DNA from: Thiopseudomonas sp.
GTDB taxonomy: Bacteria > Pseudomonadota > Gammaproteobacteria > Pseudomonadales > Pseudomonadaceae
DNA: 64,000 bases
Direction: 5' to 3'
Assembly (NCBI GenBank): GCA_023228985.1
Contig: JALOAC010000012.1
Location: 1-64,000, forward strand
The position numbers and the translations under genes are program-made. Below, one piece after another: positions 16,424 through 25,325 of the stretch (positions within the stretch are counted from its first letter, which is position 1; every line of letters starts with the position of its first letter). The notes beneath the pieces were generated by a model. It had not been told where the DNA came from. It saw nothing but the letters and a program-made list of their open reading frames with translations, and did not search any database.

Positions 16424-17170
16424 ATGTTCTTCGTTTTCCCCAGTGCTGACGCTATCGCACAACACCTAAGCCAACACATCATTGATACGATTAAACAAAA
16501 GCCTAACGCGGTGCTTGGTTTAGCCACAGGCAGTACGATGGAGCCGGTTTATCAGCGTTTTGCTGAACAAGTACAGGAAAACGCACTGGATTTAAGCCAA
16601 GTTACTACCTATAACCTTGATGAATATGTTGGCCTTGCGCCAGAACATCCGCAAAGCTACAACCATTACATGCACGAACACCTGTTTAACAAGATCAAAC
16701 TGGATGACAGCCAGGTGTTTTTACCCAGCGGGCGTTGCACGGATATCGACTTAGAGTGCAAGGAATATTCAGCTAAGATTCAAGCCTGCGGTGGCCTAGA
16801 TTTTCAGCTGTTAGGCATTGGCACCAACGGTCATATAGGTTTTAACGAGCCCTATACGGCGTTTGACAGCCAAACCCACGTCGTGGAGTTATCCGAAAAC
16901 ACACGCCTGGATAACGGTCGGTTTTTTGACAACTGGGCGGAAGTACCCACCCATGCCATTACCATGGGCATCCAAGATATTATGCAAGCCAAGGAAATTA
17001 TCTTGGTTGCCACTGGTGCTCATAAAGCAGACGTCATGGTAAATTTATTTAACAGTCCTGTTGATGAAGCCATGCCCGCCTCTATCTTAAAACAGCACCC
17101 GCGCATTAAGATTTTCTTGGACCAAAGCGCAGCGTCTCTAATACCAGACAGCGCACTCAAGACAGTCTGA
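16424..17170 (+). CDS. nagB: Glucosamine-6-phosphate deaminase
   Basis: Converts glucosamine-6-phosphate to fructose-6-phosphate and ammonia. The 248-residue product has LGLATGSTMEPVY near residue 32, YNLDEYVGL, and the active-site stretch GTNGHIGFNEP. Length and the TNGHIGFNEP form resemble the short, unregulated Bacillus-type enzyme more than the 266-residue allosteric E. coli enzyme, whose equivalent is NDGHIAFNEP. No nagA or amino-sugar transporter is adjacent, so its physiological role here (catabolism or balancing cell-wall precursors) is open. AAGGAC precedes the start. Confidence 0.9.
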   Translation: MFFVFPSADAIAQHLSQHIIDTIKQKPNAVLGLATGSTMEPVYQRFAEQVQENALDLSQVTTYNLDEYVGLAPEHPQSYNHYMHEHLFNKIKLDDSQVFLPSGRCTDIDLECKEYSAKIQACGGLDFQLLGIGTNGHIGFNEPYTAFDSQTHVVELSENTRLDNGRFFDNWAEVPTHAITMGIQDIMQAKEIILVATGAHKADVMVNLFNSPVDEAMPASILKQHPRIKIFLDQSAASLIPDSALKTV

Positions 17171-17186
17171 GAAGCCGTTAAAAATC

Positions 17187-17876
17187 ATGCAAAAACTCAC
17201 CCAGTTTTTTATCTTAATGTGCTGCTTGGTGCTGAGTACATACTCAGTCGCCTTTTCCATCAATCAACTCAGCCAAGATCAGGCGACCAACAGCCTTAAG
17301 CAACTGCTAGAGCAAGGCAGTGATATGGCCATTAAACAGCTGGGTCAAAACGGGGGCTTTAGTCAAAGCCCTAAATGGCGCATTGAACTGCCTAACGCCT
17401 TGCAAAAGCCGGCCAAGCTAATGCGCACCTTTGGCCAAGGAACGTATGTTAACGAGCTGGAAGACAGCCTAAATACTGCGGCTGAACAGGCTATTCCGCA
17501 TGCCAAAGAGCTATTACTCAACGCCATTAGCAAGATCCGTCTAGAAGATGCTAAGCAAATTCTAAGCGCTCACCCAACCGCAGCCACGGATTTTCTTAAA
17601 CGCACCAGTGAAGCGGATTTACGCGCACGTTTTTTACCTATAGTCCAGCAACAGACCAATCTGTCTGTGCTGAGCCAGCAATACAGTCAGGTGGCGAGCA
17701 AAGCAAAAAAGTTTGGTTTTAGCTCGGACAAAGTCACTTCCATTGAAGACTATGTGACTGAGCAGGCGATAACAGCATTGTTTGCTGTATTGGCGGAGCA
17801 AGAAAGCGCGTTGCGCGCCAATCCTAAGCAGGCTGCAGCCAGCTTACTCAAGCAAGTGCTCGAAGGTCTGCGTTAA
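17187..17876 (+). CDS. DUF4197 family exported protein
   Basis: A 229-residue protein with a signal peptide (about residues 1-22, ending SVAFS), then a mainly helical domain matching DUF4197 (segments such as SDMAIKQLGQNGGF, IPHAKELLLNAI and ATDFLKRTSEADL). The family is periplasmic and of unknown function. It starts 16 bp after nagB and may be cotranscribed with it, though no functional link is known. Confidence 0.85.
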   Translation: MQKLTQFFILMCCLVLSTYSVAFSINQLSQDQATNSLKQLLEQGSDMAIKQLGQNGGFSQSPKWRIELPNALQKPAKLMRTFGQGTYVNELEDSLNTAAEQAIPHAKELLLNAISKIRLEDAKQILSAHPTAATDFLKRTSEADLRARFLPIVQQQTNLSVLSQQYSQVASKAKKFGFSSDKVTSIEDYVTEQAITALFAVLAEQESALRANPKQAAASLLKQVLEGLR

Positions 17877-17887
17877 AAGGTTGCAGT

Positions 17888-17918
17888 GCAAACGCACGGG
17901 CAAACCCCACGCGTTTGC
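17888..17918. terminator. Hairpin between the DUF4197 gene and fpr
   Basis: GCAAACGC pairs with GCGTTTGC around a 15-nt loop between two convergent genes. Only a short T-poor tail follows on each side, so it is a modest terminator candidate. Confidence 0.45.
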
Positions 17919-17930
17919 CTTAAAAGCCAT

Positions 17931-18710
17931 TTACTTTTCAACAAATGCCCGCTCGATAACAAAATCAGCCGGCTCACCCACCCGCGGTGACACGCGCAGA
18001 CCAAAGTCTTCACTGAGCATAACGCTCAAATCATCCAGCATGGCGGGACTGCCACACAGCATGGCACGATCATCCTGCGGATTGATTGGCGGCAAACCAA
18101 TATCGCTAAACAGCTTGCCGCTGCGCATCAGTTCAGTAATACGCCCCTGATTCTTAAAGGGCTCACGCGTTACTGTTGGGTAATAAATTAATTTTTCACG
18201 CGCCAGCTCGCCAAAAAACTCATTGTTTGGCAGCTCTTGGGTAATAAAGTCTGCATAGGCCAGCTCGCTAGCGAAGCGTACACCATGCACTAAAATCACT
18301 TTTTCATAGCGCTCGTAAACATCAGGATCTTGAATCAGGCTGATATAGGGCGCTAAACCTGTTCCCGTGCCCAACAGATACAGGTGCTTACCCGGCAGCA
18401 AGTCATCGACCAACAGGGTTCCTGTGGGTTTTTTACTGATCTGAATACTGTCACCCACCTGCAGATGCTGCAGTCGTGAGGTCAGCGGTCCATTAGGTAC
18501 TTTGATCGAAAAGAACTCTAAATACTCTTCGTAGTTTGGACTCGCAATAGAATACGCACGCATCAGTGGGCGGTCCTCCACCTGCAAACCAATCATCACG
18601 AACTGACCATTTGCAAAGCGCAACCCGGGACTGCGGGTCGTCTTAAAGCTAAACAAACTGTCATTCCAATGGTGCACACTTAGCACCTGCTCGGTATTGA
18701 GATTACTCAC
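17931..18710 (-). CDS. fpr: Ferredoxin-NADP+ reductase
   Basis: FAD enzyme that exchanges electrons between NADPH and ferredoxin or flavodoxin, important under oxidative stress. The 259 residues have the FAD motif RAYSIASP, the GTGTGLAPYISL nucleotide-binding loop and an NADPH-domain AMLCGSPAML, matching the bacterial subclass of Pseudomonas and Azotobacter, including a C-terminal extension ending AFVEK. It is divergent from a LysR gene as in Pseudomonas, where FinR activates fpr. A minus-strand TATACT -10 with a poor -35 in the intergenic region fits activator dependence. Confidence 0.95.
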   Translation of the reverse strand: MSNLNTEQVLSVHHWNDSLFSFKTTRSPGLRFANGQFVMIGLQVEDRPLMRAYSIASPNYEEYLEFFSIKVPNGPLTSRLQHLQVGDSIQISKKPTGTLLVDDLLPGKHLYLLGTGTGLAPYISLIQDPDVYERYEKVILVHGVRFASELAYADFITQELPNNEFFGELAREKLIYYPTVTREPFKNQGRITELMRSGKLFSDIGLPPINPQDDRAMLCGSPAMLDDLSVMLSEDFGLRVSPRVGEPADFVIERAFVEK

Positions 18711-18815
18711 AGCGATTGCTCCAAAAGTTTCCTACTAATCGATACGCTCAGTATAGTATTGGCATTTACATTAATTAAATGAATAATAAAGATAACTCTT
18801 ATTCGGATTACCAAT

Positions 18816-19742
18816 ATGCGCTTAACTCTTCGTCAGCTGCAAGTCTTTGTCGAGATTGCCCAACAGCTTAGCGTATCAAAAGCTGCCGACATTCTAGCTA
18901 TGTCGCAGTCAGCTGCCAGCACAGCTTTAGCAGAGCTGGAACGTAATTATGACTGCAAATTATTTGACCGTGCCGGTAAGCGTTTATTTATAAATGCTTT
19001 AGGCTTACAGTTATTGCCTCAAGCTCGCGCGCTACTTGAACAAGCACAGGCTTTAGAGGCAATACTCAAGGGGCAAGAAGGGTTCGGCTCGCTCAGTGTT
19101 GGTGCCACCATGACCATTGGCAATTATTTGGCTACCTTGTTGCTAGGCCACTTTATGCAACGCCACCCTGAATGCCAAGTAAAACTGCATGTGCACAACA
19201 CCGAGCACATCATTCAACGCATTCGCGCCTTTGAATTAGATATCGGCTTGATTGAGGGCAACTGCCAAGATCCGGATATCCAGATAACACCCTGGATTAA
19301 TGATGAGCTAGTCATTTTCTGTGCACCGCAACATCCATTAGCCAACCGCAAGCAGGTACAGCTGAGCGAGTTAACTAAGGAGTCTTGGATTGTGCGTGAA
19401 CAAGGCTCGGGCACAAGGCGCGCTTTTGATACCGCCATGCAAGAACATCAGCAACCGCTGCGGATTTTGCTGGAACTAGAGCACACCGAGGCTATCAAGC
19501 GAGCCGTTGAATCAGGTTTAGGAATTGGCTGCATTTCACGCCTGGCCCTACGCGATGCTTTTCGCCGCGGCAGTTTAGTGCCAATAGAAGCACCTGAACT
19601 GAACCTTGAACGACCTTTTTCCTTTATTTGGCATCGGCACAAATATCAGAGCAAAGCCATGCAAGAGTTTCTACATATGTGCCATCAACTGACTGAAGGT
19701 TGCAGCCGCAGTGACCAAATTCAGCTTCCCGCTATCCGCTGA
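18816..19742 (+). CDS. finR: LysR-family regulator FinR
   Basis: A 308-residue LysR-type regulator with an N-terminal winged HTH (LRQLQVFVEIAQQLSVSKAA) and a periplasmic-binding-protein-like effector domain (about residues 90-295). Its placement head-to-head with fpr, 105 bp apart, is the arrangement known for FinR, which activates fpr under superoxide or related stress in Pseudomonas putida. An AATAA-N9-TTATT dyad upstream of finR is a possible binding site. The symbol rests mainly on this context. Confidence 0.85.
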   Translation: MRLTLRQLQVFVEIAQQLSVSKAADILAMSQSAASTALAELERNYDCKLFDRAGKRLFINALGLQLLPQARALLEQAQALEAILKGQEGFGSLSVGATMTIGNYLATLLLGHFMQRHPECQVKLHVHNTEHIIQRIRAFELDIGLIEGNCQDPDIQITPWINDELVIFCAPQHPLANRKQVQLSELTKESWIVREQGSGTRRAFDTAMQEHQQPLRILLELEHTEAIKRAVESGLGIGCISRLALRDAFRRGSLVPIEAPELNLERPFSFIWHRHKYQSKAMQEFLHMCHQLTEGCSRSDQIQLPAIR

Positions 19743-19751
19743 CTTTGACTG

Positions 19752-20774
19752 TTATTGCAGTACAGTCAGCAGAGTCTTGCTAGATTTTCCCGCCTCTTCG
19801 CGCACCAATTTTGGCACTAAATAACCTGGCAAATGCGCCTGCATGTGTCGATAAAGAGCAAAAACACGCTCATCGGCTAACGCAAAATGCTGTGCGCCCT
19901 GCACGCGATCAAGCTGGTGCAGATAATAAGGCAGTACTCCATAGTCAAACAGCGTTTCGCTAAGCTGGCAAAGTGTCTGCTCATCGTCATTCACGCCTTT
20001 AAGCAGCACAGTTTGATTGAGCAACGTAACGCCTGCTGCGCGGTATTGCGCCAACAATCCCAAGTGTTCAGGAGCCAACTCTTGCGCATGATTGATATGC
20101 AACACCAAGCTGGTACGCAAGCGACTCTGACTAAGCAGCTGCATCAGCTCTGCAGTGAGGCGCTGTGGAATCACCACGGGCAAACGGCTATGAATACGCA
20201 GGCGTTTCACATGCCCAATGGCGGCTATCTGCTCAAGCAACTCACTTAGCTGCTCATCACCCAGCAATAAAGGATCGCCACCACTCAAAATCACCTCGCT
20301 GATACTGGAGTCTTGCGCGACATAACTCAGCGCACTGCGCCATTGCTGGCGACCCACGCGATTATCGGCATAGGGAAAATGACGGCGGAAACAATAACGG
20401 CAATTAACCGCGCAACCACTCGCCGCGATCAGCAGCACTCGTCCGTGGTATTTGTGGATCAAACCCGCGCGCACGTTACTCGCTTGCTCGCCCAACGGAT
20501 CTTGGGTATAGCCCTGTACGCTGAGTTGTTCATCAGCAATCGACAAGACTTGTCGCAATAACGGATCATCGGTATTACCGCTGTGCATGCGTTGAATAAA
20601 AGTTCTGGGAACCAAAAGCGGAAACTGTTTATCTATACATACTTGTTGCGCCAACGGGTGTTCAGTTAGCTTAAGCAGCTGTAATAACTCTTGTGGTTCG
20701 CGCACGGCTTGCGCCAAAATACTTTGCCAACTATCTTTACTAGGTTCTAATGGTTCGTGGTTATACTTAGACAT
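19752..20774 (-). CDS. epmB: EF-P (R)-beta-lysylation enzyme, lysine 2,3-aminomutase-like
   Basis: Radical-SAM, PLP-dependent aminomutase that makes (R)-beta-lysine for modification of elongation factor P. The 340 residues include the CxxxCxxC cluster motif (CAVNCRYC), the following FRRHFPY typical of EpmB, and ILSGGDPLLL. The size fits EpmB, not the longer catabolic KamA. The efp gene that is often its divergent neighbour is absent; ppiA occupies that place. Several Pseudomonas species instead rhamnosylate EF-P through EarP, so an EpmB-type system marks a different strategy. Confidence 0.9.
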   Translation of the reverse strand: MSKYNHEPLEPSKDSWQSILAQAVREPQELLQLLKLTEHPLAQQVCIDKQFPLLVPRTFIQRMHSGNTDDPLLRQVLSIADEQLSVQGYTQDPLGEQASNVRAGLIHKYHGRVLLIAASGCAVNCRYCFRRHFPYADNRVGRQQWRSALSYVAQDSSISEVILSGGDPLLLGDEQLSELLEQIAAIGHVKRLRIHSRLPVVIPQRLTAELMQLLSQSRLRTSLVLHINHAQELAPEHLGLLAQYRAAGVTLLNQTVLLKGVNDDEQTLCQLSETLFDYGVLPYYLHQLDRVQGAQHFALADERVFALYRHMQAHLPGYLVPKLVREEAGKSSKTLLTVLQ

Positions 20775-20827
20775 AAATGATGGTTCGAATAAATTATTTA
20801 CTCAATTATATGAGGTAGTGAAATCTT

Positions 20828-21385
20828 ATGCTGAAAAAAATCTTTCTTGCCGGTTGTCTTGCTGTATTTGCTAGCGGCGTTTTCGCCAGTGAATCGCCTC
20901 GGGTATTGCTTAATACCACGCTTGGGGAAATAGAACTGGAACTTAACGCCGAACAAGCACCTATTAGCGTAAAAAACTTTCTCGACTACGTTGATAGCGA
21001 ACGCTATGACGGTACTGTGTTCCACCGTGTTATTCCCGACTTTATGATTCAGGGCGGCGGCTTTGATAAATACATGCAGCAACGCAGTACCAAAGCACCC
21101 ATTAAAAACGAAGCCGACAACGGCTTAAAAAATGAGCGCGGCACAGTTGCTATGGCACGTACGCGTTCGGTTGACTCAGCCACCATGCAGTTTTTTATCA
21201 ACCATGACGACAACGACTTTTTAAATCACAGCCGTGAAGATTTTGGTTATGCGGTGTTTGGTAAAGTCGTGCGCGGGATGGATGTGGTGGACAACATTGC
21301 CGCACAAAAAACCAGCACCTACGGAATGCACCAAAACGTGCCCACCAAGCAAATCATAATTCTAGAAGCAAAGCGCTTAAACTAA
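20828..21385 (+). CDS. ppiA: Periplasmic cyclophilin-type peptidyl-prolyl isomerase
   Basis: A 185-residue cyclophilin with a signal peptide (about residues 1-20, ending GVFA) and the catalytic core FHRVIPDFMIQGGG followed by MARTRSVDSATMQFFIN, the bacterial PpiA/PpiB pattern. It catalyses proline isomerization during folding of exported proteins. It is divergent from epmB across 53 bp and converges on the flg operon, from which a strong hairpin separates it. Confidence 0.93.
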   Translation: MLKKIFLAGCLAVFASGVFASESPRVLLNTTLGEIELELNAEQAPISVKNFLDYVDSERYDGTVFHRVIPDFMIQGGGFDKYMQQRSTKAPIKNEADNGLKNERGTVAMARTRSVDSATMQFFINHDDNDFLNHSREDFGYAVFGKVVRGMDVVDNIAAQKTSTYGMHQNVPTKQIIILEAKRLN

Positions 21386-21401
21386 ACAGGCTTTTAAAGA
21401 T

Positions 21402-21438
21402 AAAAAAAAGCGCGCTACCGGCTGCCCGGTCGCGCGCT
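21402..21438 (-). terminator. Terminator of the flgBCDE operon
   Basis: AGCGCGCTACCGG pairs with CCGGTCGCGCGCT (21409-21421 and 21426-21438, one mismatch) with a 4-nt loop. On the minus strand a run of eight T residues follows. It lies 16 bp beyond flgE, so the operon ends after flgE. Confidence 0.9.
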
Positions 21439-21454
21439 AAAATCACTCTGGCCG

Positions 21455-22948
21455 TTAACGTAAGTTAATGATGGTTTGAGTGATGGCACTTTCAGTTTCA
21501 ATCGTTTTCGCATTCGCCTGATAGTTACGCTGAGCAACAATCAGATTAACCAGCTGATCCGACAGCTCGACGTTAGAGTCCTCCAACGCACCCGCCTGAA
21601 TCGCTCCTAAGGTTCCTGTACGACCGGGGTTACGCACCGGCTCGCCTGACTCCAGCGACTGCACCCACTGAGTTTTACCAACAGGCTTTAAGCCCTGTAC
21701 GTTGGCAAAGTCAGCCAAAATTACCTGTCCCTGCACCTTGGACTGCCCGTTGGTGTAACGAGCAAAGATAAGTCCAGTGTCATCAATCTCAATGCCGGAC
21801 AACTCACCTGTGGTGTAGCCGTTCTGTGCCACTGCGGTCACCGCAAATGAGCTGGCATACTGGGTTGCAGTACGCATATCCAGTTGCATACCCGTTGGGT
21901 TCATCGTTGAACCGTTAGAGATTGCAATCGGTGGCTTAGCATCGTTCATCAATGACGGTGTCCACATGCCAGGATTCATAGTTAGCGTGCCATCTGGGTT
22001 TGCACTAAAATAACCTTCAGCGTCACCCGCCACTGGCAATGGTTTTCCTGCACTATCAAACGCCATATTCAACGTGATAGGTGAGCTATTACCAATACGA
22101 GCAATAGCAGCTACCACTTGTTCTTCAGTAGCACCGTGGTTGTCAATTAAGTCCTGCACCTCTGCTTCCATGTTCGTGCTAAACGAGTCAGCAGGAAGCG
22201 CCGCCACTGCTGCGTCCAATACAGCTTGCGGACCGCTACCTATGTAACTCTGCGCCGCAAAGTTGGCCGCACCCGCTTGTGGATGTCCGCCATCAATCAT
22301 CACGTTCATCTGCCAGTTGTTGGGCCCAGTTTTGACAAAATACTGAGTGAAGGTATGTGCATTACCCTGACTGTCATAAATATTAGTTGACGTTGACGAG
22401 TTGTAGGACGCCGGATCAGTCGGGCTAAAGTTAGCGTTAGTCGGTGCGTTATTGGTCGAGTTCAGGTTGAAGCTTTGCTTCATTTCACTGGTCGCTCTAG
22501 GCTCCTGACTGGCAGATCTAATCTGTAGGTTACCCACCACGCCTTCCATAACCTGGTCATTGGTGTCAACGGTGTAACCCTGCAAGTTATAACCGAAGTT
22601 ATCCACAATAAACCCTTCTTTATCAGTGCCAAAAAAACCCGCTCGGGTATAGCTAAGCGCACCGTTATTACTCACTTGGAAAAAACCATTACCGTTAATG
22701 GCTAAATCCAACGGATTCTGGGTGTAGTTGACGTTACCCTGATTAAACTGCTGGGAAATGCTGGCTAACAGCACACCACTGCCCTGTTGGTTTTTTCCTG
22801 TACCCAGCACCGTAGCCGCATACACATCAGCAAACTCAGCACGTGACTGTTTAAAACCTACAGTACCAGCGTTAGCGATATTGTTACCGGTAACGTTGAG
22901 ATCTTTAGTTGCCGCACGTAAGCCGCTTAAACCAATATTGAATGACAT
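21455..22948 (-). CDS. flgE: Flagellar hook protein FlgE
   Basis: Structural subunit of the flagellar hook. The 497 residues carry the rod/hook N-terminal motif (MSFNIGLSGLRAATKDLNVT, then GNNIANAGTVGFKQSRAEF) and the conserved C-terminus with ALEDSNVELSDQLVNLIVAQ and the NYQANAKTIET heptads. It is longer than the E. coli protein because of a large variable D1/D2 region. I set the start at the ATG behind GGGAG; the upstream in-frame ATG adds only seven residues and lacks a site. It is the last gene of the operon. Confidence 0.96.
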   Translation of the reverse strand: MSFNIGLSGLRAATKDLNVTGNNIANAGTVGFKQSRAEFADVYAATVLGTGKNQQGSGVLLASISQQFNQGNVNYTQNPLDLAINGNGFFQVSNNGALSYTRAGFFGTDKEGFIVDNFGYNLQGYTVDTNDQVMEGVVGNLQIRSASQEPRATSEMKQSFNLNSTNNAPTNANFSPTDPASYNSSTSTNIYDSQGNAHTFTQYFVKTGPNNWQMNVMIDGGHPQAGAANFAAQSYIGSGPQAVLDAAVAALPADSFSTNMEAEVQDLIDNHGATEEQVVAAIARIGNSSPITLNMAFDSAGKPLPVAGDAEGYFSANPDGTLTMNPGMWTPSLMNDAKPPIAISNGSTMNPTGMQLDMRTATQYASSFAVTAVAQNGYTTGELSGIEIDDTGLIFARYTNGQSKVQGQVILADFANVQGLKPVGKTQWVQSLESGEPVRNPGRTGTLGAIQAGALEDSNVELSDQLVNLIVAQRNYQANAKTIETESAITQTIINLR

Positions 22949-22984
22949 AGTTGACTCCCTGGTCGCCAAAGCGACAGCTAAAAT

Positions 22985-23662
22985 TTATTGACCAATAATC
23001 TGTACTTGTGACAAAGGCACAGTGCCTAAGCCAGCTAAATTCAATAACAACTCGCCACCTTGCGGACTTAATGTAACGCTATCCACGTTGGCTGGTAGCA
23101 GGGTATACAGTCCTTGGTTCTCACCATTAAAGGAACCCTCAGCTTTAAACTTGTACTTGCCAGGCGGCAAGGTTTCGCCGGCGCTGTTTTTACCGTCCCA
23201 CATAAAGCTTTGGTTGCCGCCTTCTTGCGCACCCATGTTCACTTTGGCTACTACGCTACCCGCGCTGTCGTACACACTGACCAGCACGTTGCTGCTGCTT
23301 TGCGGCACCAGTACGCTACCTTTAAAAGTTTCAGCGGTATCCACCATGGCGGTCTCTGACGGAATAATTACTTTGCGTCCAACCAGTGATGATGCTTGCA
23401 GTGCTTGCGATGAGTGGAAGCCTGAAAGAATATCACCCACGCTGGCATTCAATTTCTCAACACCCTCTACAGTACTAAACTGAGCCAGCTGCGCGATAAA
23501 CTCACCATTACTCTGAGGCTCTAGCGGGTTCTGGTTATTTAATTGAGCAACCAACAATTCCAAGAATTCGTTTTTACCCAAATCCTTGTTGACCTCGCGA
23601 TCATTATTGCGCTGATACTGTTCCAGTACCGAGCTTGTGGTTCCAATTGCAGAAGCACTCAT
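22985..23662 (-). CDS. flgD: Flagellar hook-capping scaffold FlgD
   Basis: Cap protein needed for hook polymerization and absent from the finished flagellum. The 225 residues have the N-terminal FlgD segment (DLGKNEFLELLVAQLNNQNP, then LEPQSNGEFIAQLAQFSTVE) and C-terminal Ig/tudor-like FlgD domains with MWDGKNSAGETLPPGKY. It lies between flgC and flgE with short gaps, as in all flgBCDE operons. Confidence 0.96.
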   Translation of the reverse strand: MSASAIGTTSSVLEQYQRNNDREVNKDLGKNEFLELLVAQLNNQNPLEPQSNGEFIAQLAQFSTVEGVEKLNASVGDILSGFHSSQALQASSLVGRKVIIPSETAMVDTAETFKGSVLVPQSSSNVLVSVYDSAGSVVAKVNMGAQEGGNQSFMWDGKNSAGETLPPGKYKFKAEGSFNGENQGLYTLLPANVDSVTLSPQGGELLLNLAGLGTVPLSQVQIIGQ

Positions 23663-23678
23663 TTTTCTATCCTCGCCC

Positions 23679-24131
23679 TTACTGGCCTAAAGTCAACACA
23701 CGCTGCATCATTTGCTTAGCGGTGTTCATCATTTCTACGTTGGTCTGGAAAGCACGGCTGGCTGAAATCATGTCGGCCATCTCTTCCACCACGTTAACGT
23801 TGGGATAAAACACATAACCCTGCTCATTGGCTGCTGGGTGGTCAGGCTCATAGCGTGGGATTAGCTCGCTTTGGTCCTCAACAATACCCATCACCTGTAC
23901 GCCTTTGCCGGCTTGGTCTTGTCCAGCAAACAAAGATGCTGAACCTGTGCCATTGGGCTGTAAGTTTTCTGCAAACACTGTGGCAAACACTGGATGACGC
24001 GCACGGTAAGTCTGATCAATGCTGGATGACACCGTATCGGCGTTAGCAATGTTGCTGGAAATAGTGTTTAAGCGCGTACTTTGCGCACTCATGCCACTGC
24101 CGGCAATATGAAACACACTGGATAGAGACAT
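23679..24131 (-). CDS. flgC: Flagellar proximal rod protein FlgC
   Basis: Rod subunit of the basal body. The 150-residue protein has the rod N-terminus (IAGSGMSAQSTRLNTISSNI) and a C-terminal heptad region, SRAFQTNVEMMNTAKQMM. Size and position after flgB are standard. The GAGGTAA ribosome site just before the ATG is strong. Confidence 0.96.
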   Translation of the reverse strand: MSLSSVFHIAGSGMSAQSTRLNTISSNIANADTVSSSIDQTYRARHPVFATVFAENLQPNGTGSASLFAGQDQAGKGVQVMGIVEDQSELIPRYEPDHPAANEQGYVFYPNVNVVEEMADMISASRAFQTNVEMMNTAKQMMQRVLTLGQ

Positions 24132-24146
24132 AATCAGTTACCTCGT

Positions 24147-24554
24147 TTATTCGCCACGTAGGGCCATCATCAGCCCTTTGAATTTATTATTTAACAGAGT
24201 AAAACTGGCTTGGAACTGCACGGCGTTTTCTGCGTACAGGGACTGTTCTACTTGTAAATCCACGGTGTTTTGATCAATGGATGCATGATGTGGATTACGG
24301 AAGCGTAATGCTGGGTCAACTAATTGCGCGCCATCAGCGTCAAAATGTTGTCCGTTGGTACGCACCAGAGAATTAGAACCACCGGCTTGACGCTCAGCTT
24401 GGCCCGCTAACACGCTAGCAAAGTCCAAGTCGCGCGCTTTATAATGCGGGGTATCTGCGTTGGCAATATTATTGGCCAGCACTTCAGCGCGCTGGGCACG
24501 GAAGCCTAGGGCCTGCTCATGAATGCCTAGGGCTTTACTGAAATTGATACTCAT
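24147..24554 (-). CDS. flgB: Flagellar proximal rod protein FlgB
   Basis: First rod protein of the operon. From the ATG giving MSINFSKALG, behind AGGTAA, it has 135 residues with ANNIANADTPHYKARDLDF and a C-terminal FLNNKFKGLMMALRGE-like end. The open frame extends 39 bp upstream, but that extension would run to the expected transcription start of the sigma-54 promoter and is unlikely to be translated. flgA, flgM and the cheV/cheR genes often found upstream in pseudomonads are not here. Confidence 0.94.
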   Translation of the reverse strand: MSINFSKALGIHEQALGFRAQRAEVLANNIANADTPHYKARDLDFASVLAGQAERQAGGSNSLVRTNGQHFDADGAQLVDPALRFRNPHHASIDQNTVDLQVEQSLYAENAVQFQASFTLLNNKFKGLMMALRGE

Positions 24555-24593
24555 GGTCGCATTACCTGCTATTAGTTTACTTGCTTGAATCAA

Positions 24594-24610
24594 TGCAAAT
24601 CATATGCCAA
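24594..24610 (-). promoter_or_regulatory. Sigma-54 (RpoN) -24/-12 promoter of flgBCDE
   Basis: Minus-strand TTGGCATATGATTTGCA matches the consensus TGGCAC-N5-TTGC, with the invariant GG and GC separated by exactly 10 bp. It lies about 40 bp before the flgB ATG, giving a start site near 24583. Hook-basal-body operons in pseudomonads are RpoN-dependent, under FleQ or FleR control. Confidence 0.85.
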
Positions 24611-24718
24611 CAACAGATATATGCTTATATATCAATGAGTTAAGAAGGAAGGGTATTATTCAGATAGCGCAAGCGGCAGTTTTTTGCCACTTGCCGGAGC
24701 CTAAGCAGATTCAATCTT

Positions 24719-25159
24719 TTAAGCTTGGGTGACATAGGTAAGAATCTCGACTATCTGCTCTGTAGTCGTTGCCCAAGCCATGGCGGCGGCATCCACTTCT
24801 TTCAGCGGATGAATAATATCTGCCGCATGCAGGGTGACATAGGGCTTGTTTAAAGCAGCGCAGTAGCCTGCATCAAAGGCGGCATTCCATTGTTTATACT
24901 TATCACCAAAACGCACCACCACTAAATCAGCCTGCTCGATTAGGGTTTTCGTGCGTATGGCATTGACTTTGGCCGATTGGTGATCACGCCAAAATGGATT
25001 GTCTTGCGCACCTAGATAATCACCAGCCGCATCGCTTGCATCATGGTCAGTCACTGCAGAGGTAAATTTAATATCTAAGCCGCGTGCAGCCGCACCCTGC
25101 TTGATCTCATCACGCCAATCAGTATGGATTTCACCCGAGAGATACACTGTAAAAGTCAT
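24719..25159 (-). CDS. YtoQ family protein
   Basis: A 146-residue cytoplasmic protein recognisable as YtoQ by its start (TVYLSGEIHTDWRDEI), the segment DNPFWRDHQSAKVNAIRT and VVVRFGDKYKQWNAAFDAGY. The fold resembles nucleoside 2-deoxyribosyltransferases and TIR-like domains, but no reaction is assigned to the family. It lies upstream of flgB on the same strand, with a separate promoter for flgB between them, so I see no functional link to the flagellum. Confidence 0.85.
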   Translation of the reverse strand: MTFTVYLSGEIHTDWRDEIKQGAAARGLDIKFTSAVTDHDASDAAGDYLGAQDNPFWRDHQSAKVNAIRTKTLIEQADLVVVRFGDKYKQWNAAFDAGYCAALNKPYVTLHAADIIHPLKEVDAAAMAWATTTEQIVEILTYVTQA

Positions 25160-25325
25160 GTATTTTTCCTTACATTAATCCAGACAAGACGAAAATTTCA
25201 TATGTCTGCTAAACTTTAACCTACTATAACTATACCTCACTTTAGCAAACCTTTGAAAACCGCCTACGCAGCACGCTGTACGCTTTCAGAGACCGCTTAA
25301 ATACTTGCCTTAGCAGAGACTTACC

